Of a stretch of 64,000 nucleotides of DNA, positions 34,437 to 45,500 are shown piece after piece. Under the pieces are notes generated by a model. That model searched no databases, was not told where the DNA came from, and worked only from the letters and a program-made list of their open reading frames with translations. A program made the position numbers and the translations under genes. This stretch comes from Chryseobacterium camelliae (GTDB taxonomy: Bacteria; Bacteroidota; Bacteroidia; Flavobacteriales; Weeksellaceae), in assembly GCF_030818575.1 (NCBI RefSeq), contig NZ_JAUTAL010000001.1, positions 2,356,001 through 2,420,000 on the forward strand. The letters run 5' to 3'. Each line of letters opens with the position of its first letter. Positions within the stretch are counted from its first letter, which is position 1.

Positions 34437-35005
34437 AGTGTTATGAGTATATTTCTATTTTAAAGAATCTAATCACGGAGGTAACTATCTTAATGCCAAG
34501 CGTAGTGATCCATCCATGGTTGATTAAAAGTTGCAGCCAGAGCATCTTATCATGGAACGTCACAAATTAAATATAATTCCACCAGCGAACAGAAAAATTC
34601 GATTGTCAATTATACAATTATTTGATAATTTACAAATCAAAATAACAATAACAATTAAATTTCTAATTCTACATTACAATTCAGCTATTGAGGAATGACT
34701 TATTGATTTAATTAAACGATAAATAGTTGCCCAATTTTGTCTACTTTGAGGGATATTTCTTGTCGCTATTAGATATGATTTTATTTCTTTTCTTTGAGTA
34801 TATTTTAATTTGGATTTCTATCTCCAATTCTATCTTCTTTTGTACATATCAAAGACTTTTTAATCCGTTCTTTAAGCATTTTTATTTTAAATTATGCAAA
34901 AGTTCCGACCGATGCTGTAACATTTATAAATTAATACCAACAAATAAGATATAAGATATAGAGTCACAGACATTGATGACAATGCTATACCATAAAACAT
35001 AGAAA
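34437..35005. other. AT-rich gene-free stretch
   Basis: 569 bases with no convincing gene. A 75-codon frame at 34727-34954 is Phe/Ile-rich and antisense-like, without a start signal, and is rejected. It must hold the promoters of the Crp-type and S9 peptidase genes; neither is clear. Confidence 0.4.
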
Positions 35006-37054
35006 ATGAAAAAAATATTTTATTTATTAGTCTTATTTGTAGGTCTAGTGACCACAAAGGCGCAGGAAGTCCCTTTACTAGATAGAGAACTTTTTTTTGG
35101 AAACCCGGAAATTAGCGGAGGACAGTTAAGTCCGGACGGAAAATGGATTTCCTTTACAAAAGAATACGAAGGAATTATGAATATCTGGGTAAAACAAATT
35201 GATGAACCCTTTGAGAAAGCACGTCCATTAACAAACAGCAAACGCCCTTTAAATGGGTATTTCTGGACGGAGGATGGAAAATACATTTTATATGTAAAAG
35301 ATAATAATGGTGATGAAAATATGAATATTTTTGCAGTAGATCCTATGACAAAAGTAACAAAAGGAGTTCCTGAATCCAGAAATATAACACCGCTTAAAGA
35401 GGTCACTGCGCAGATTTACTTAGCCAGCAGAAAAGATCCGGATCTCTTGATGGTTGGATTAAATAACCGTGATAAAGCATGGCATGATTTATATTCCCTG
35501 AAAATTTCTACAGGTGAACTGAAAAAGATCTACGAGAATAAAGACCGTATCACAAGCTATGATTTTGATTGGGATGAAAAATTGAGAGTTCTTTCCAAAA
35601 CAGATAATAAAGGAACTACACAGTTTTTTTACAAAGAGGGCGATAAACTAACTCCTATTTATGAAACACTGGTAACAGAAAATGCTTACATCTCCAATTG
35701 GAACGAGGATAATTCTAAATTTTATCTGATAACCAATAAAGGAGATCTGGATAAGTCTACACTATTCCTGATGGACCCGAAAACTAAACAGATCACTAAG
35801 ATAGAAAGTGACCCTAAGGATAAATTAGATTTCGGAGAACTTTTTCTGGACAGAAATACAAAAAAAATAGTCTATACCTCTTATACAGGAGATAAAACCG
35901 AATATTACTGGAAAGATAAAACATGGGAAGCTAATTATAAATTCCTGCAAAGTAAATTCCCAGGAAGAGAAGTTGGTTTTGCGAGCTCTACCAATGATTA
36001 TTCTAAATTCCTGATCTCTGTAGGAGGAGACAAATATGCTTCTGATGCTTATTTGTTTGATGCAAAAACAAAGGAATTAACTTTCCAATATACTCCAAGA
36101 ACAGAATTGAAAAAAGTTGAAAAGTTTCTTGCTGCTATGAACCCTATCAGTTATAAAAGCAGTGACGGACTTGACATTCAGGCTTATCTGACATTACCTG
36201 TAGGATCAACAGGAAAGAATGTTCCACTAGTTGTTTTTGTACATGGAGGTCCAAAAGGCCCAAGAGATTACTGGGGATACAATTCAGCAGTACAGTTTTT
36301 AGCCAACAGAGGATATGCTGTTTTACAGCCCAACTTCAGAGCAAGCGGCGGATATGGTAAAAAATTCCTGAATGGTGGAGATCTTCAGTGGGGAAAACTA
36401 ATGCAAGATGATATTACATGGGGTGTAAAATACTTGATCGATCAGGGAATTGCAGATAAAAACAAGGTTGCTATTATGGGGGGAAGTTATGGTGGGTACG
36501 CAACTCTTGCAGGTCTAGCATTCACTCCAGATGTATATGCTGCCGGAGTGGATATTGTAGGACCAAGCAACTTGTTTACCCTATTGGATTCTGTTCCTGC
36601 TTACTGGGAATCCGGACGTGCATTCCTGTATGGTATGATAGGTGACCCAAGAACTGAAGAAGGTAAAAAACGTATGTATAATGCTAGTCCTTTATTTAGT
36701 GCAGATAAGATCAATAAACCTTTATTGATTGTTCAGGGCGCTAATGACCCAAGGGTAAAACAGGCCGAAGCCGATCAGATCGTAATCGCCCTTCGTGATA
36801 AAGGCAAAAAGGTAAACTACATCCTTGCTGATGACGAGGGTCATGGTTTCCATAAGCCGGTAAACAAAATAGCGATGTACGCTGAAATAGAGAAGTTTCT
36901 TTCTGAAGTAATTGGAGGAAGATATCAACAAGAAATGCCTGATAATGTAGCAAAACGGTTAAAAGAAATGACTGTTGATATTTCAAAAGTAACTTACACA
37001 TCAACTCAAAAAGCAACAACAGAAACAGAAAAAAAGTCTGAAATAAAACGATAG
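35006..37054 (+). CDS. Exported S9-family prolyl-oligopeptidase-like peptidase
   Basis: A 682-residue serine peptidase with a signal peptide (cut after TTKAQ). Residues 25-390 form a beta-propeller with WD40-like repeats ([32 protein letters not shown]). The catalytic domain has Ser in [16 protein letters not shown], Asp in [13 protein letters not shown] and His in [12 protein letters not shown]. It resembles the acylaminoacyl-peptidase/dipeptidyl-peptidase branch of S9 and acts in the periplasm or outside. The C-terminal 25 residues are Thr/Lys-rich. Base composition is more AT-rich than the region to its left, as for the block to its right. Confidence 0.93.
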   Translation: MKKIFYLLVLFVGLVTTKAQEVPLLDRELFFGNPEISGGQLSPDGKWISFTKEYEGIMNIWVKQIDEPFEKARPLTNSKRPLNGYFWTEDGKYILYVKDNNGDENMNIFAVDPMTKVTKGVPESRNITPLKEVTAQIYLASRKDPDLLMVGLNNRDKAWHDLYSLKISTGELKKIYENKDRITSYDFDWDEKLRVLSKTDNKGTTQFFYKEGDKLTPIYETLVTENAYISNWNEDNSKFYLITNKGDLDKSTLFLMDPKTKQITKIESDPKDKLDFGELFLDRNTKKIVYTSYTGDKTEYYWKDKTWEANYKFLQSKFPGREVGFASSTNDYSKFLISVGGDKYASDAYLFDAKTKELTFQYTPRTELKKVEKFLAAMNPISYKSSDGLDIQAYLTLPVGSTGKNVPLVVFVHGGPKGPRDYWGYNSAVQFLANRGYAVLQPNFRASGGYGKKFLNGGDLQWGKLMQDDITWGVKYLIDQGIADKNKVAIMGGSYGGYATLAGLAFTPDVYAAGVDIVGPSNLFTLLDSVPAYWESGRAFLYGMIGDPRTEEGKKRMYNASPLFSADKINKPLLIVQGANDPRVKQAEADQIVIALRDKGKKVNYILADDEGHGFHKPVNKIAMYAEIEKFLSEVIGGRYQQEMPDNVAKRLKEMTVDISKVTYTSTQKATTETEKKSEIKR

Positions 37055-37071
37055 TTTATTTATAAAATTCA

Positions 37072-37129
37072 ATAGCCCCAATAAAAAGATCGCTCATTAT
37101 GAAATGAGCGATCTTTTTATTGGGGCTAT
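37072..37129. terminator. 27-bp perfect hairpin after the S9 peptidase
   Basis: Arms ATAGCCCCAATAAAAAG... (37072-37098) and the exact complement (37103-37129) with a 4-base loop. The A5/T5 inside the stem makes it a bidirectional terminator for the S9 peptidase and the truncated transposase. The stem is unusually long. Confidence 0.8.
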
Positions 37130-37214
37130 ATCACTTGGTTGATAAAATCTGAGTTTTATCAACTGTAATAGCCACGACTTTATCTGACAGTTAGGGTTTA
37201 AAAATAATTGTCAG

Positions 37215-37743
37215 TTATCCAATACTGTCCTTACTTCCAAAAGTAAGGATTTTTTGTTCCTCAGCAAGTGTTTCCAATAATTTCTCTTTTGCTATAGTTT
37301 TACTATCCAAAAACGTCTGCATCGGTGTCTTACCGTAACAATGTTTTCCTGTATGCGTTCTTTCATTGTTGTAATACGACAGCCAGCTGTTTAAGTCTAA
37401 TTGCAGTTCTTCAATGCTTCTGTAAATTTTCTTTCTGAAAGCTATGGCATAAAACTCGTCTTGTATAGTCCTGTGAAAACGTTCGCAAATGCCATTGGTC
37501 TGAGGGCTTTTAGCCCTGGTCTTCGTATGATCGATGTCTTCAATGGCCAAATAGAGCTGGTATTCATGCTGTTCTCTTATCCCACAGTATTCCGTTCCTC
37601 TGTCTGTTAAAATTCTGAGTAAACGAAGTTCCTGCTGCTCAAAGAAAGGGACTACCTGATCATTAAGCATGTCAGCAGCAATAAGAGCATTTTTACGGTC
37701 ATATAGCTTTGCAAATACTACCTTTGAAATGTATCAATAAAAG
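37215..37743 (-). pseudogene. Truncated IS481-like transposase
   Basis: The intact C-terminal part (151 codons from 37670) has RILTDRGTEYCGIREQ and KSPQTNGICERFHRTIQDEF, which carry the second Asp and the Glu of an IS481-type DDE transposase, and ends ERTHTGKHCYGKTPMQTFLD. Upstream, VVFAKLYDRKNALIAAD continues the frame for about 20 more codons before a one-base deletion near 37723. The N-terminus is missing where the IS3-family element begins (37744). Confidence 0.8.
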
Positions 37744-37770
37744 TGACCTCCCCCCGATATATGGAACAGT

Positions 37771-38622
37771 CTAAAGTAGAGAAATTTGTTTTTTTTGACT
37801 GTTAGAGATAAATTCATTTGGTGTCAAATTCCCTAGCGAGCTATGAGGTCTGTAGGTGTTGTAATCTTCCCTCCAAATATCCAGCTTTTGCTGTGCATCT
37901 TCTAAGGAAAGAAACCAATTAACATTAAGACACTCTTCCCGTAATGATCCGTTAAAACTCTTAATAAATGCATTGTCGGTAGGTTTTCCCGGTCTGGAAA
38001 AATCCAGCTCTATTTTCTTTTCATAAGCCCATCTGTCTAATGCTTTACTGATAAACTCAGGACCATTATCAATCTTAATCCGCTTAGGAGAAGCCTGTTG
38101 TTCAAAGGTAACATTTTTTAATATCTCTGCAACATTTTCACCTTTGAGGGAAATTCCGCAATGGATTGCCAATGATTTTCGACTATAATTATCCACTAAA
38201 GTTAAAATCCTGAACTTCTTACCGTCAAAGAGGGCATCACTCATAAAGTCCATACTCCAGCATTCATGTAAAGTAGAGGCTGTACCATTAGTAGGAACTC
38301 TGGATCGTGAGGATTTTATTCTTTTGTTTAGTTTTCGTCTCAGATTTAACCCTTCTTCACAATAGATTCTGTAAACGCGTTTATGATTATCTTTCCAACC
38401 CTCACGTCTTAGCAGAATATGTAAACGATCAATACCATAGCGAATACGGATGTTAGATAATTCTATCAGTCGCATTCTAAGTGCTGTATCATCCCTTCGA
38501 TGTGGATGGTAATAATAAACACTGGATTGTAAAAATATCAGGCGGCAGCTTCTTCTCTGTGAAATTCTGTAAGCATCTTGTATAACCCTCGCCAGTTCAC
38601 GCTTCTGAACCGGCTTTAGAAC
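37771..38622 (-). CDS. IS3-family transposase OrfB (frameshift product)
   Basis: The orfB frame runs 283 codons from GTT at 38622, entered by -1 frameshifting from orfA at an A8-G run (38630-38622); the first internal ATG is at 38475. Catalytic residues: Asp in CWSMDFMSDALFDGKKF, Asp in IKIDNGPEFISKALDRW and Glu in FIKSFNGSLREECLNVNW. The ending is RPHSSLGNLTPNEF. This is an rve-domain integrase of the IS407 group. Confidence 0.92.
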   Translation of the reverse strand, partial: VLKPVQKRELARVIQDAYRISQRRSCRLIFLQSSVYYYHPHRRDDTALRMRLIELSNIRIRYGIDRLHILLRREGWKDNHKRVYRIYCEEGLNLRRKLNKRIKSSRSRVPTNGTASTLHECWSMDFMSDALFDGKKFRILTLVDNYSRKSLAIHCGISLKGENVAEILKNVTFEQQASPKRIKIDNGPEFISKALDRWAYEKKIELDFSRPGKPTDNAFIKSFNGSLREECLNVNWFLSLEDAQQKLDIWREDYNTYRPHSSLGNLTPNEFISNSQKKQISLL

Positions 38623-38882
38623 TTTTTTTTCAGCACATCCTGAAGAATTTGCTTATCCAGACTTAGGTCGGCTACCAATTTTTTGAGTTGACTGTTCTCT
38701 TCCTCTAATTGGCGTAAACGACGAAGTTCTGTAATTCCCAAACCTCCAAATTTTTTCTTCCAATTGTAGAAAGTTGCCTCACTTATACCCATCTTTCTAC
38801 AAACTTCTTCAACTTTTACTCCCGTCTCAGATTGTTTCAAAGCAAATACAATCTGACTCTCTGTAAATCTGCTCTTTTTCAT
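38616..38882 (-). CDS. IS3-family OrfA
   Basis: An 88-residue protein with a helix-turn-helix (MKKSRFTESQIVFALKQS, then VEEVCRKMGISEATFYNWKK) and a leucine zipper (LRQLEEENSQLKKLVADL). It ends in KKKF at the A8-G slippery run, the usual arrangement for making the OrfAB fusion. Confidence 0.93.
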   Translation of the reverse strand: MKKSRFTESQIVFALKQSETGVKVEEVCRKMGISEATFYNWKKKFGGLGITELRRLRQLEEENSQLKKLVADLSLDKQILQDVLKKKF

Positions 38883-39163
38883 TAGATTTTTCTTTATTTA
38901 AAATTAATTATTTCTCGAAAAATCTCTACTTTTAATTGATCCGGTTTTTTGGGAAAAGGTCAAACTGTGCTTTTAGAACTAATACTTGTTTTCAAAACTC
39001 ATCCATGTTCATTGTTTTCTAATAGATATATTGTCAAATCTTGATCTAATCCCTTTTTCACATTTACAACTATTAATGCTTTCTTTGCATCATCTAGCAA
39101 GAGCATCTTGCTCGAATGGCATTTGCAATTTAAATCTATTTATTAATTTTTTCAAACTCCCTT

Positions 39164-39204
39164 ATTGGTATGAACTGGGGATGCTCACGCCAATAAGGGA
39201 GTTT
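39164..39204. terminator. Terminator after the RHS operon
   Basis: AAACTCCCTTATTGG and its exact complement CCAATAAGGGAGTTT, separated by an 11-base loop, with T-rich sequence on both sides. It lies 31 bases past the stop of the last gene. The 38963-39163 spacer is otherwise empty. Confidence 0.75.
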
Positions 39205-39235
39205 TGTTTTAATAGAGAAAATATTTGTTACTTTT

Positions 39236-39508
39236 TTAATTACATAAGTTAATATTAAAGATACTTAAGATATCTGTTATAACTCCACGCCCTATAAAAA
39301 AATAGACTATCGTAAATATGAATGAAAATATTGCAGCTTGCCAACCATTTACATCTGTAAACCAAGACCATACTGACTGCTTTTTCCTTTTTTTATAATA
39401 TTTTTTATAATCAAAATCAGATTTTCTAAATTTAAAATCTAAAACAAAAAATATATAAAGAAAAATAAAAAATAAAAAAATACTATTTTGAATTATGTAA
39501 TTGCACAT
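39236..39508 (-). CDS. Small two-helix membrane protein, candidate RHS immunity protein
   Basis: About 90 residues from ATG 39508 (MCNYIIQNSIFLFFIFLYIF), 5 bases after the RHS stop. A first helix (residues 8-24) is followed by a strongly basic stretch (KYYKKRKKQS), then a second helix (AAIFSFIFTIVYFFIGRG). No family recognised. A small gene directly behind an RHS toxin gene is often its immunity gene, and membrane location would fit a toxin acting at a membrane. This is inference from position. Confidence 0.55.
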   Translation of the reverse strand: MCNYIIQNSIFLFFIFLYIFFVLDFKFRKSDFDYKKYYKKRKKQSVWSWFTDVNGWQAAIFSFIFTIVYFFIGRGVITDILSIFNINLCN

Positions 39509-39513
39509 CCAGT

Positions 39514-42500
39514 TTACTTTAATTGTTTCTGAATTTCTTTCCATGCTTTAGGACCTCCCTTAATAGCTCCTTTCATTAAGATCCCTTTCCATATTTTATT
39601 ATAATTGCCTAGCTGGTAATTACCCCAAGACTCTATTCCAAATCCAGTCCACCACATTCCTTCTCCAATAAATACTCCAGGTGCTGAACCTCCTCTTGTT
39701 GGAAGTAATAATTGTTTTGACACAAAACCAACAGCAGTTCCTGAATATTTAATACCTTGTCCTAGAGTAACGGTAGACATAGCTTGAATTTTCATATTGT
39801 AAACATTGGTATAATTTCCTTTAGTTGCAACATTGAATCTATATAGAGCATCATTCCCTTTTATTGAACCAACAACTTTTCCTCCGGAGCCATATATATT
39901 TACCACTTGGTACCCATCAGCAGCACCTGACTCATTTATTGTTTGATATCCTTCGGCTACCTTGTTTAGGACCCACCTTTTATCATCTTTAGAATATCTT
40001 GCATCCCAATGTTGTGTTAACACTTCTTTAGGTGAATAGAAATCTATTGTATGCATTACGTGGTTAAACCCAGCAACAACTCCTCCAATTAAAGCTCCCT
40101 GCCAGAAATTCCCCCCAGTAAGCTCAGAACCAACGCCTCCTAAAACTGCTCCCGAAGCTATGGTTCCTACGGCACTGTTTGCAAACTTCCCGGCAACTGC
40201 AGTAAATGCTGACGCCCCTATACTTCCTAAAAAACCTGAAACAAAAGCACTTCCAAAGCCCTGTCCTTGTACTAAGGATAATATGCCCTGCGCTAAAGCA
40301 TGTGCTGTTCCTTGAACAAATATAGTTCCTAATTTTCCAAGTTCTGTTGCAATTTGGGTTGCTGTACCTGCTGAGTTGACAAATACACTTCCTATGCCAT
40401 AAGTAACAGCAGCAGAAGCCGCACCGAATAAAGTCGATTTTAAGAATCCTCCCAAATCCCAATTCTGTCCTGTAATAGAAACCATGATCGTATAGCTAAA
40501 TGATGCTACCATAGCTCCTATAATTACAGCTGATAAAAGTGCAGATTCCACAATAAACTCTCCGCTAGGATCATTAAACATCAGTGGATTATTCATTACA
40601 TATCCATACTTATTGTAGTTTTGGGTATTGTAAGGTTCCTGTATGTTTTCATCTGCATTTAAAAATCTTCTTAATAAAGGATCATACAATCTACCGTTCA
40701 TATGGATGATTCCTACCTCTGCGAAATGTTCATGGCTGGTATAGCCTCTATCAATGATTAATGATGATTGATCAATGATGTTTTTATCAGTGACAATTGC
40801 TCCATTTCCTATCTGTAGGTGGGTGAAATTACCCCATGCATCAAAATGCCTCTGCTCCAGCTTATTTCCTGCTTCATCACTGATGGCTAGGATGCTTCCG
40901 ATGTAATCCTTATGTAAAAATTTGTAAAAACCGCTGCTCTCCGTAAAGTTCTTTAAATATACAATATTAGATTCATAAGGTGTTCCTCCGATATAAATGA
41001 TATGCTTTTCCTGACCGGTCGTATTGTCTCTTACCACTTCATAGCTTCCGTCTTCACTGTAGTACTTTGTGAACTTTCCTTCCCCATCAGTACTGAAACT
41101 ACCACCGTATGTAACCATCTGCCGCATACTTGTGAGTCCATACTGAAAAGCTACATCCCCTTTCATTCCATCAATGAAAACAGGATCATTGTTTTCATTA
41201 TAGACAATGCTCTGGATTAGGTCATTGTTATAATTCTGTTCTCCAGCTACATTCAAGGTCATTCCGGTAGGTTGGTAGATTTTAGCAGAATTTTCATACT
41301 TCATGGTTCCCACCTGATCATTCTCCATGATCCTACCTTTAACATCATAGACATTTCGATTACTTGATGGTTTAATTCCTGTTACTGGATTCGTCCAGTT
41401 GACCAATCTATTATTATCATCATAGTCAAAAAGTTCAGTTATATTAAAATCCCCTCCTGTTACCCTGCTTTTCAATTCATTTTTTATAGCATCAAATGAA
41501 TAAGAAAGTTGAAGGATACTTGGCTTCACCACTGATGAGTGGTTTACGTTAGTTAAGAAGCCGTTGGAATCGTAGGTATTATTGATATCAGCAGCACCTA
41601 ACTTAGCCTTTAAAACCTGACCTTTGGTATTGGTTTCCTCAAGCTCCCATAATGCTTTTCCAGAGTTTTTGTCTTTTATCTGATAAAGTTCTCCGTTCCA
41701 TGCACTGTATACATTTTCTATCTGAACTTTGGTAAGGGTTCCGGAAGAGTATAATTGCTTTTCATAAGAAATTATCCTTCCTTTATCATCATAAGTAATT
41801 CCTTTTTCGATAAAATATTTTCCGTTGCTGCTTTCTGATGAAGACAGTAATCTTCCTTGTGGATCGTAGGAAAGACTCGAACTATACGCTTTCCCTTTTG
41901 AAGTCCCACTTTTTGAAATTACTCTGCCTTTATTATCATAGGTATAAGAAATAATTTTATCTGTGGCCTGACCTCCGTCTGTTGTTGACTGTTCTTTTTG
42001 AGAAATCAACTGACCAAAATTATTGTAAGTATATTCCTTGTTTCCTTTTGGACTGATGATTTTCTTAGGCTGCCCGAAACCATCATACTCATATTTATAT
42101 AATCCATTAGATGGATCATTGAATTCAGATTTTCTTCCCCAAGAATCATACTTGGTTACTACAGTATTCTCAGCATATTTAGCTTCTATCTGGTCTCCGG
42201 CTGCATTATAAGCAAATTGAATAGTTCCTCCTTTATCACTGGAAGAAATGACATTCCCTAAAGCGTCTGCAGTTTTGGATGTTGTCCTACCATAACCATT
42301 CAGTTCTTTAACAGTAGTAGTTAAACCAGAAACAGAAGTTTCTATCTGCTTCCCGGTGAATGCGGTAGCAGTTACTTTTGCAGGGAATACAGAATCATCA
42401 TAAGAAATGATATTCCATTGGCTGGCATTTTGTCCTTCAAAATACGGCTCTGATTCTTTCAGTTTTCTGCCTAAAATATCATATTGAATCTCTTTTGAAA

Positions 42501-45500
42501 TAAACTGGCCCTGCCCAAACGCTTTAGTAGACGATTTATAATCCTGTCCTAACTTATTTGCATACTTCTTAGAGATATTGCCATTAGGGTCATTTTGAAT
42601 AATTATAACATTGGAATTGTTGTCTCTGTCATACTGGTAAGTTGTTGTTCCTGCTACATTGGTTTTAGATGTCAGGAGCTTGCCCCAGGCATCGTATGTA
42701 TTGGTAAGAGTGTTAGCTAATGGATCAGTTTGTGTTAAAATTTGCCCCCAATCATTATAGGTAATATTGATTTCTAATCCTAAATTATCAGTTTTCTTTA
42801 TCACAAACCTTCCTTTTGCATCATATTCAGTTGTTGTAGTTTGTGTTTGGGAATCGATACTATTACTGATTACTTTTTTTGTAACATTTCCAAAACCATC
42901 ATAATTATACGTCTCCTGCAAATACCCTGAATTATCCCTATTCCATGTTTTTAATGTTTTCAATAAGTTATTTTCATAAATATATTCTTCTTTTTCAGAT
43001 TTGGTATCACCGTATGCCTGTACCGTTTCTGTTTTGGATTCCTGACGGCCTACAAAATAATCCGGGCCAATTCCGGCTAAATTGTGTGTATACGTAAAAT
43101 TAGAAGTGGCTATCGCAAAACCGTTATTAATATTGGTAATACTTTGTGCCGGAAGGTAATAATCTCCGTAACTAATGCTTCCTGTTGTAAAAACACCAGT
43201 TAAAAAGTCTTTTGTTTTTGTACTTTTTACAACAGTAGCGATTACAATTTTCGGTTTATCAGAGTCTGCAATAGTTCCAGTTATGACCTGCCCATTTAAT
43301 AATTTATAATTATCATATAATGTAGACTTAAAACTTAACAATTGTGTATTATTCTCAGAAATATCCGTCGGAAATATTTGATTTTCATTATTTGTTCTGA
43401 TAGACCATTCCTTTATTGGAAGTCCTTCCTGCAAAGGATCCATCTCTGTTCCTGACCAAATTTTTGTATTTTCAAAACCATCGGCGTACCATGAAGAACG
43501 GGCTGCCTGACGGAAACCTATCATACCTTTACCTGTAAAATGGTTTATAAAGCCTCTGTACCGGAAATCCTGCTTTTTTCCTTCTTGCCTTAATTGGGAT
43601 ACAGCTACTGACAAAGGTATTTGTTCCAGTTCAAAATAAGGAAATAATTCCTTTTTGACAGGTCTGTAAAAGTTACTATCCACTTTAGGATCAAGATCTT
43701 GGTAAGAAACCTGTGTTACAATTTCATTTTGTTTGATAGACCTTATTCTTGCTAAAGCAGGAGTGTAGGCATACCCATATTGAGTCACATAGTTGTAAGC
43801 ACAACCTACTACTCCCGAACAATCGTCTGGTCTACCTATTGATATGATCTGTTGGTTAGTTCGGTTTAAACTTAAAGTTCCAAAAGGGATAACTTTTTCA
43901 GCATATTCTCTTCTCCAGTCTCTTACTCTATAAAACTGTAAATCTCCATTTGTTTGAATAGGTGAATCTAATAAACTCACATTATAATCTCCACCTGCAC
44001 TTGACACAAACTTCTTAGCAAAACTTGCAGAATTGTCTGTTGTTGTTTTATTAACTGAATAGACAAAAGTCCGTAAAACAGTTTTCTCCTGATCATGATG
44101 TGAGCTCCACTCATGATTATTGATAAACACATAACTAACAATAACATCTGATTTGCCGTCTGCATCCAAATCAGCAACATTATATTGAAAATATCTGCTC
44201 TCAGAAAATGAGCAACCTCCTCCTGATTCCAAATTATTATGGCTGCTCTCCATTAAAACTTCACCACCGGAGCTATAATAAATAAAATTGTTTATTGAGG
44301 ATTGATTGAACTTTCTACCGTCAGAAATATATACGTTCCAGTTATACGATTTATTAGCTTGAGGAACCAAAACATCCACTTTGTTATCTCCGTTGAAATC
44401 TCCGAATAAAGCTCCGGAAGAAATTCCTTCAAATTTTTGTCCTGAAAAGTTTCCAATACTTATTTTCAAATAGCTTCCGGCGGACTGTTTACGATAATTA
44501 TAAACATCAGTGATCGTTCCGTCAGATTTTATCTGGATAATATCTTGTATTCCATCTCCATTTAAATCGGCAAAACGATTATTTTTATTAGTATCGGATG
44601 AATTATTCACATTTATTCCCTCCTCATATTTATAGATACTATTATTAATATCAGTATTTTCATCAATATCAACTAAAAATGATGAATAATATGTGAAAAT
44701 ATCTACAGTACTGCCATCTGGTGGAGCTATATTTGTCTCATTTCCTCCAGTTTCTGTCCCTGAAGCAATATCATCTCCAAATTCTGTATTAGAGGAATTG
44801 ATTTCAGGTTTCAGAGTAGCTGGTTGTGATTCAGAAAATTCTGTTGTGTCAGAAGTAGAACTATTATAAGATTTATTAGACTGTGGCGCACTCGTACATC
44901 TGTTTTTTCTGTTAAATCCTATCATTAGTTCTGAAATACCATCCCCATCATAATCATAACTATCCAAATAAGTTACATTGAGTGGTACTAATGCAGTACA
45001 TTCGGAACCTCCACTTAATGTACCGCCAGGATTGTATATGCTGTAAGGTATTACTTTTGAATATTCTAATTTAAATTTACTCTCTGAAGTATCAACGGTA
45101 TATATTAGTAATTCAAAATTTGGTTTGTCAGAGTCCGAAGTTTCTACTTTATGCGGTATTACTATACCTACTTTATTTTTTACATAACCATCTTTTGTGA
45201 AGGTTATTGCTGTAGCTTTTGCAAACTCCCCAGCCGTAAACCTGTTAAGCTCATATTGTAATGGCGTAACTGGTACATCCTTATAAACTGAATTTTTAAA
45301 ATTTATAACTCCTACAGGACCCGATGGAGATGTTCCTGGATTAGGGATATATTCAAGGTAATCTGTAATACCATCCATATCAAAATCGCCATACTTTTTT
45401 GTATTGTTAGTAGCGATACTGTTCTCTTTGGTAGTTTCTTCATTACCGGACTGATAAGGTTCATACTCTATTGTAATGGGATTAGCAGCTTGATCATTGG

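Larger units (their letters stand above)
37744..38962 (-). mobile_element. IS3-family insertion sequence (IS407-like)
   Basis: A 1219-base element with orfA and orfB on the minus strand. The imperfect terminal inverted repeats of about 38 bases both begin TGACCT and share AAAGTAGAGA (37744-37781 and the complement of 38925-38962). Flanking bases (AAG left, AAC right) do not show a clear target duplication. The left end abuts the truncated IS481-like transposase; I found no IS481 remnant on the right. Both orfs look intact, so it may be active. Confidence 0.85.

Noticed and set aside
34727..34954. 75-codon Phe/Ile-rich frame
   Set aside because: Pure AT-rich composition effect; no start context, no neighbours, no recognised motif.
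38963..39163. Missing N-terminal half of the IS481-like transposase
   Set aside because: Translated in all frames on the relevant strand it shows no IS481 blocks and many stops.
39164..39204. Possible CRISPR repeat or IS end
   Set aside because: Single inverted repeat with terminator features; no array or spacers. No CRISPR array was seen in the window.
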